Positions 63,341 to 64,000 of a stretch of DNA of 64,000 nucleotides are shown here, piece by piece (position 1 is the stretch's first letter; each line of letters opens with the position of its first letter). The translations under genes and the position numbers were made by a program. This DNA comes from Embleya sp042956465 (GTDB lineage: Bacteria > Actinomycetota > Actinomycetes > Streptomycetales > Streptomycetaceae): positions 248,001 to 312,000 of the forward strand of contig NZ_JBIBGL010000007.1 of the NCBI RefSeq assembly GCF_042956465.1, read 5' to 3'. A model generated the notes under the pieces. The model had not been told where the DNA came from. It did not search any database and was given only the letters and a program-made list of their open reading frames with translations.

Positions 63341-64000
63341 ATGAGCGAGACCATCGGGACCCTGACCCTGCCGGTTCTTCCGCTGGACGACGTGGTCGTC
63401 CTCCCCGGCATGGTGGTCCCGCTCGAACTCGATGACGCGGAGACCCGTGCCGCCGTGGATGCCGCGCGGGCCGCCGCGGGGCGGTCCGGTGGACCCGGCA
63501 TCCGTAGTGAGAGCAAGGCGCGGGTGCTGCTTGTTCCGCGCGACGACGGTCAGTACCCGGCGGTGGGCACGCTCGGCGTGATCGAGCAGGTCGGGCGGCT
63601 GCCCGGGGGTGAGTCGGTCGTGGTGGTGCGCGGCGAGGGCCGGGTGCGGATCGGCAGCGGTACCACCGGGCCCGGCGCGGCGCTGTGGGTCGAGGCGACC
63701 CGGGTGGCGGACGCCGAGACGGACGAGCACACCGACGAGCTGGCCCGCGAGTACAAGGCCCTGGTCACCACCGTGCTGGGCAAGCGCGGTGCGTGGCAGG
63801 TGGTCGACCACGTACAGGCCCTGGAGGACCCCAGTGACCTGGCGGACAACTCCGGCTACGCCCCCTACCTGACGCTCCAGCAGAAGATCGAGGTGCTCCA
63901 GACCGTCGACGTCCGGGAGCGGCTGACCAAGGTCGTCGGCTGGACCCGGGACCACCTCGCCGAGCTGGACGTGGCCGAGACGATCCGCAAGGACGTCCAG
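63341..64000 (+). CDS. lon: ATP-dependent protease La, N-terminal part (cut by window edge)
   Basis: The 220 visible residues form the Lon N-terminal substrate-recognition domain: LTLPVLPLDDVVVLPGMVVP at the start, IGVIEQ-like GTLGVIEQVGRLPGGESVV, and the helical end EVLQTVDVRERLTKVVGWT. The ATPase and protease domains lie beyond the window. Lon degrades damaged and regulatory proteins. GAGGGG precedes the ATG, and a ClgR-type box lies upstream, consistent with stress control. Confidence 0.92.
   Translation, partial: MSETIGTLTLPVLPLDDVVVLPGMVVPLELDDAETRAAVDAARAAAGRSGGPGIRSESKARVLLVPRDDGQYPAVGTLGVIEQVGRLPGGESVVVVRGEGRVRIGSGTTGPGAALWVEATRVADAETDEHTDELAREYKALVTTVLGKRGAWQVVDHVQALEDPSDLADNSGYAPYLTLQQKIEVLQTVDVRERLTKVVGWTRDHLAELDVAETIRKDVQ

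Overview
This is high-GC actinobacterial DNA, most likely Streptomyces or a close relative. The evidence is GC-biased third codon positions throughout, an AfsR-size SARP regulator, rare TTA (bldA-type) leucine codons confined to secondary-metabolism genes, an actinobacterial iron box, a ClgR-type box in front of lon, and many 4-bp start/stop overlaps. I cannot name the species. No rRNA, tRNA, transposase, integrase or CRISPR array was seen.

Region 1 (about 1-14.6 kb) looks like the end of an aromatic (type II) polyketide glycoside cluster whose core synthase would lie left of the window. It holds a heme-less P450-like activator with its glycosyltransferase, a muconolactone-isomerase-like protein, a MycE/ElmMI-type sugar O-methyltransferase and a Rieske oxygenase with a TTA codon. 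A reverse operon (MarR regulator, P450, Tat-exported flavin oxidase) faces a drug exporter across a shared operator. The exporter is translationally coupled to an SNF2 helicase and a SWIM zinc-finger protein. A methyltransferase and a didomain aromatase/cyclase follow on the reverse strand.

Region 2 (14.7-25.5 kb) is the most unusual part. Two ATP-grasp enzymes with ITPK-like motifs are followed by an AT-rich leader and a 31-residue, very aromatic peptide gene. A large SARP/NB-ARC/TPR regulator with two TTA codons converges on it. Further on are a GT-B-like protein, a 131-residue unknown and an NB-ARC/TPR STAND NTPase. I treat the enzyme/peptide/regulator group as a candidate undescribed peptide-modifying or phosphoryl-transfer system.

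Region 3 (25.6-35 kb) has an iron-regulated FecCD-type ABC importer without a binding protein, a proline-rich exported protein, a DUF4239 membrane protein, a NarL-type two-component system, a lipoprotein, a VapBC module and a regulator built of two HxlR domains.

Region 4 (35.2-46 kb) starts with a five-gene overlapping operon: carotenoid/stilbene oxygenase, acyl-CoA synthetase, two thiolase-family proteins and an LLM oxidoreductase. It looks like a catabolic pathway that cleaves a double bond and then activates and shortens an acid. A 41-bp tandem repeat array follows, then a SnoaL-like/MFS/TPR operon and a spermidine-synthase-like protein.

Region 5 (46-57 kb) encodes a branched-chain-type ABC importer with a fused LivH-LivM permease, a paired acyl-CoA dehydrogenase operon and an acyl-CoA ligase, together suggesting uptake and oxidation of a carboxylated or amino-acid-like substrate. 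Region 6 (57-64 kb) has an HdeD-like membrane protein, an FMN reductase/MFS operon behind a MerR-like promoter, another MFS exporter, a GNAT acetyltransferase and the start of lon, which runs off the right edge.
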